Below the pieces are notes generated by a model that was not told the DNA's origin, did no database searches, and worked only from the letters and a program-made list of their open reading frames with translations. The position numbers and the translations under genes were made by a program. Shown one piece after another: positions 62,487 through 64,000 of a stretch of 64,000 nucleotides of DNA (position 1 is its first letter; every line of letters starts with the position of its first letter). This stretch comes from Hyphomicrobiales bacterium (GTDB lineage: Bacteria; Pseudomonadota; Alphaproteobacteria; Rhizobiales; JAJFHR01): positions 62,001 through 126,000 of the forward strand of contig JAJFHS010000017.1 in assembly GCA_021775475.1 (NCBI GenBank), read 5' to 3'.

Positions 62487-64000
62487 ATGTTTCAGAGAAT
62501 AACAGCAAAATTAATAGACCTTGCCACGCGATCAGGATTTGCTCGCCTGGTTGGCTTCGCACTCCTGATATTTTTTGTCTTTTTTCGCATCTGGGATCCG
62601 GCACCACTTGAATCATTCCGGCTCAAGGTATTTGATTATTATCAAACGCTTTACCCGCGCCCGCAAGGCCCCTTGCCGGTTACCATCATCGATATTGACG
62701 AACGCAGCCTGCAGGCACTGGGGCAATGGCCGTGGCCGCGCACCCGGCTGGCGGAACTGGTGCGGCGCACCACCAGGCTCGGCGGTGTCGCCATCGGCTT
62801 TGACGTATTGTTTGCCGAACCCGACAGACTGTCTCCGGCGTTGTTTGCAAAATCAGTGGGCACTCTCGACAGGGATACAAAAGAAAAACTGTTGAAACTG
62901 CCCAGCAATGACCAGGTGTTTGCAGCAGCCATCAAGCGCTCGCGCGTGATATTGGGCCAATCAGGCTATAATGAGAAACTTGCTTCTGCTGACGAGAAAA
63001 ATGCCGCCTACACGTCCTTTGCCACGCTTGGCAAAGACCCAAACCCTTATCTCATCAGTTTTCCCGGCCTGCGCCGCAATGTGTCCGAGCTGGAAAAGGC
63101 GGCTCTGGGACGTGGGCTAATCACCATTCTGCCGGAAAGCGATGGCATCATCAGGCGTATTCCGCTGGTGATGAAGGCACAAGGCAGGATTGTTCCCTCA
63201 TTGACATCGGAGTTGCTGCGGGTGGCGACCGGGTCCAATGCCATTTTGATCAAGACCAATGATGCCGGCATTTCCAGCGTGGTGCTGGGCGGGGTTGAAA
63301 TCCCGACAGATCAAAACGGTCAGTTGTGGTTGCACTTCAACACGCATAATCCCGACCGGTATGTTTCGGCAAAAGACATTCTTGATGGTTCCGTCGACCA
63401 GCGCAAACTGGCCGGCAAGCTGGTGTTGCTGGGAACGTCTGCCATCGGATTATTCGACATAAAAACAACCCCGGTTGATGCCGCCATCCCCGGAGTTGAG
63501 GTTCATGCCCAGATACTTGAATCAATCCTGTCCAAATCCTTTTTGACCCGGCCCAATTTTGCCATCGCAGCGGAAGTTACTGTAGCCATTCTGTTTGGGC
63601 TGATCCTCATCATTCTGGTTCCCATGATGTCGGTTTTGAGTGTCTTTTTGCTCGGCGGCACAATAGCCGCTGCTCTTGTTGGCATGTCGTGGTATCTGTT
63701 TATCCGGCAATCCATGCTGATCGATGTGGCTTATCCGCTGATTTCAAGTCTGGTGATATTTCTGATCCTGGTGTTTATCAACTATTTCCGCGAAGAACAG
63801 GAACGCTCAAAGGTGCGCAGCGCTTTTGGCCAGTATCTTTCTCCTGACCTGGTTGAACAACTGGCGGAACACCCGGAAAAACTCGTTCTTGGCGGTGAAA
63901 CCCGTGAATTGTCGATCCTGTTCAGTGACGTGCGTGGGTTCACGACAATTTCTGAAACCTATAAGTCTGACCCTCAAGGGCTTACCGCCTTGATAAACCG
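62487..64000 (+). CDS. CHASE2-domain adenylate/guanylate cyclase, 3'-truncated by the window edge
   Basis: The frame starts at ATG 62487, 14 bases after the adhesin stop, and runs off the window after about 504 codons. An N-terminal membrane helix (about 19-34) is followed by a CHASE2 extracellular sensor (TIIDIDERSLQALGQWPWPR near 69, GFDVLFAEPDR, ALGRGLITILPESDGIIRRIPLV), three membrane helices (about 360-435), and a class III cyclase starting with SAFGQYLSPDLVEQL and LSILFSDVRGFTTISETY (about 474-491), where the first metal Asp is present. CHASE2 senses an extracellular or periplasmic signal. Its close linkage to the adhesin suggests cAMP control of adhesion; the second metal Asp is beyond the window. 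Confidence 0.87.
   Translation, partial: MFQRITAKLIDLATRSGFARLVGFALLIFFVFFRIWDPAPLESFRLKVFDYYQTLYPRPQGPLPVTIIDIDERSLQALGQWPWPRTRLAELVRRTTRLGGVAIGFDVLFAEPDRLSPALFAKSVGTLDRDTKEKLLKLPSNDQVFAAAIKRSRVILGQSGYNEKLASADEKNAAYTSFATLGKDPNPYLISFPGLRRNVSELEKAALGRGLITILPESDGIIRRIPLVMKAQGRIVPSLTSELLRVATGSNAILIKTNDAGISSVVLGGVEIPTDQNGQLWLHFNTHNPDRYVSAKDILDGSVDQRKLAGKLVLLGTSAIGLFDIKTTPVDAAIPGVEVHAQILESILSKSFLTRPNFAIAAEVTVAILFGLILIILVPMMSVLSVFLLGGTIAAALVGMSWYLFIRQSMLIDVAYPLISSLVIFLILVFINYFREEQERSKVRSAFGQYLSPDLVEQLAEHPEKLVLGGETRELSILFSDVRGFTTISETYKSDPQGLTALIN

Noticed and set aside
1-64000. CRISPR array, insertion sequence or prophage
   Set aside because: No regularly spaced direct repeats with unique spacers, transposase, integrase or phage genes were seen; the regular repeats at 51184-62472 are protein-coding.

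Overview
The window looks like a chromosomal segment of an alphaproteobacterium of moderate GC content. The signs are the Ugp gene order, BluB with a CbiD/CbiG/CbiX-type cobalamin cluster, a TTAA-N7-TTAA CtrA-type box, a FecR-fronted type I secreted giant protein, and a conserved small HNH protein. A marine or rhizobial-type order is possible but not provable from sequence alone. Genes are tightly packed, and several convergent pairs overlap at their stop codons.

Layout. (1) Bases 1-9630: a catabolic/uptake block. It holds a truncated PHP-domain metallohydrolase, a ketopantoate-reductase-like enzyme, an SDR, a PLP-dependent threonine/serine dehydratase, a complete ugpBAEC ABC importer, a phytanoyl-CoA-dioxygenase-type hydroxylase and a class II aldolase. 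(2) 9700-21872: a cobalamin block. A probable cobalamin-riboswitch/attenuator leader and a 65-aa membrane peptide precede cbiX-cobH-cobL-cobI-cbiG/cobJ-cobM. cobK and cbiD lie on the other strand, followed by cobA-cobB-cobD and convergent bluB. The set is hybrid: cobalt goes in early (CbiX) and CbiG/CbiD are used, with no CobG, CobF or CobNST, yet the oxygen-requiring BluB is present. (3) 21927-26090: a DadA-like oxidoreductase and an omega-aminotransferase, divergent from a MocR-type regulator. (4) 26164-39361: mixed housekeeping and signalling genes. They are a methyltransferase, GST, Tat-exported MBL hydrolase, GAF-LuxR regulator, VOC protein, GAF-GAF-PAS adenylate cyclase, rsmJ (apparently with an ATC start), acylating aldehyde dehydrogenase, LOG protein, HNH protein, DsbB, a DedA/YqaA-type protein, tRNA-Leu(CAA) and a glycosyltransferase. 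Two striking inverted repeats lie here. (5) 39522-45584: a four-gene peptide/oligosaccharide-type ABC importer operon joined by 4-base overlaps. (6) 45914-64000: a type I secretion locus (TolC-like, ABC exporter, HlyD-like) followed by its likely cargo, a 3,762-residue adhesin-like protein, and 14 bases later a CHASE2-adenylate cyclase cut by the window end.

The most unusual object is the giant secreted protein. It has an N-terminal FecR-like region, an AEGDP tandem repeat, a 35-residue proline tract, about five 140-aa cadherin-like repeats, three copies of an FG-GAP array with exactly seven units each (three predicted seven-bladed propellers on a 674-aa super-repeat), and a triplicated RTX plus secretion-target C-terminus. 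A perfect CtrA-type box upstream and the linked CHASE2 cyclase suggest cell-cycle and cAMP connections; both are inferences.
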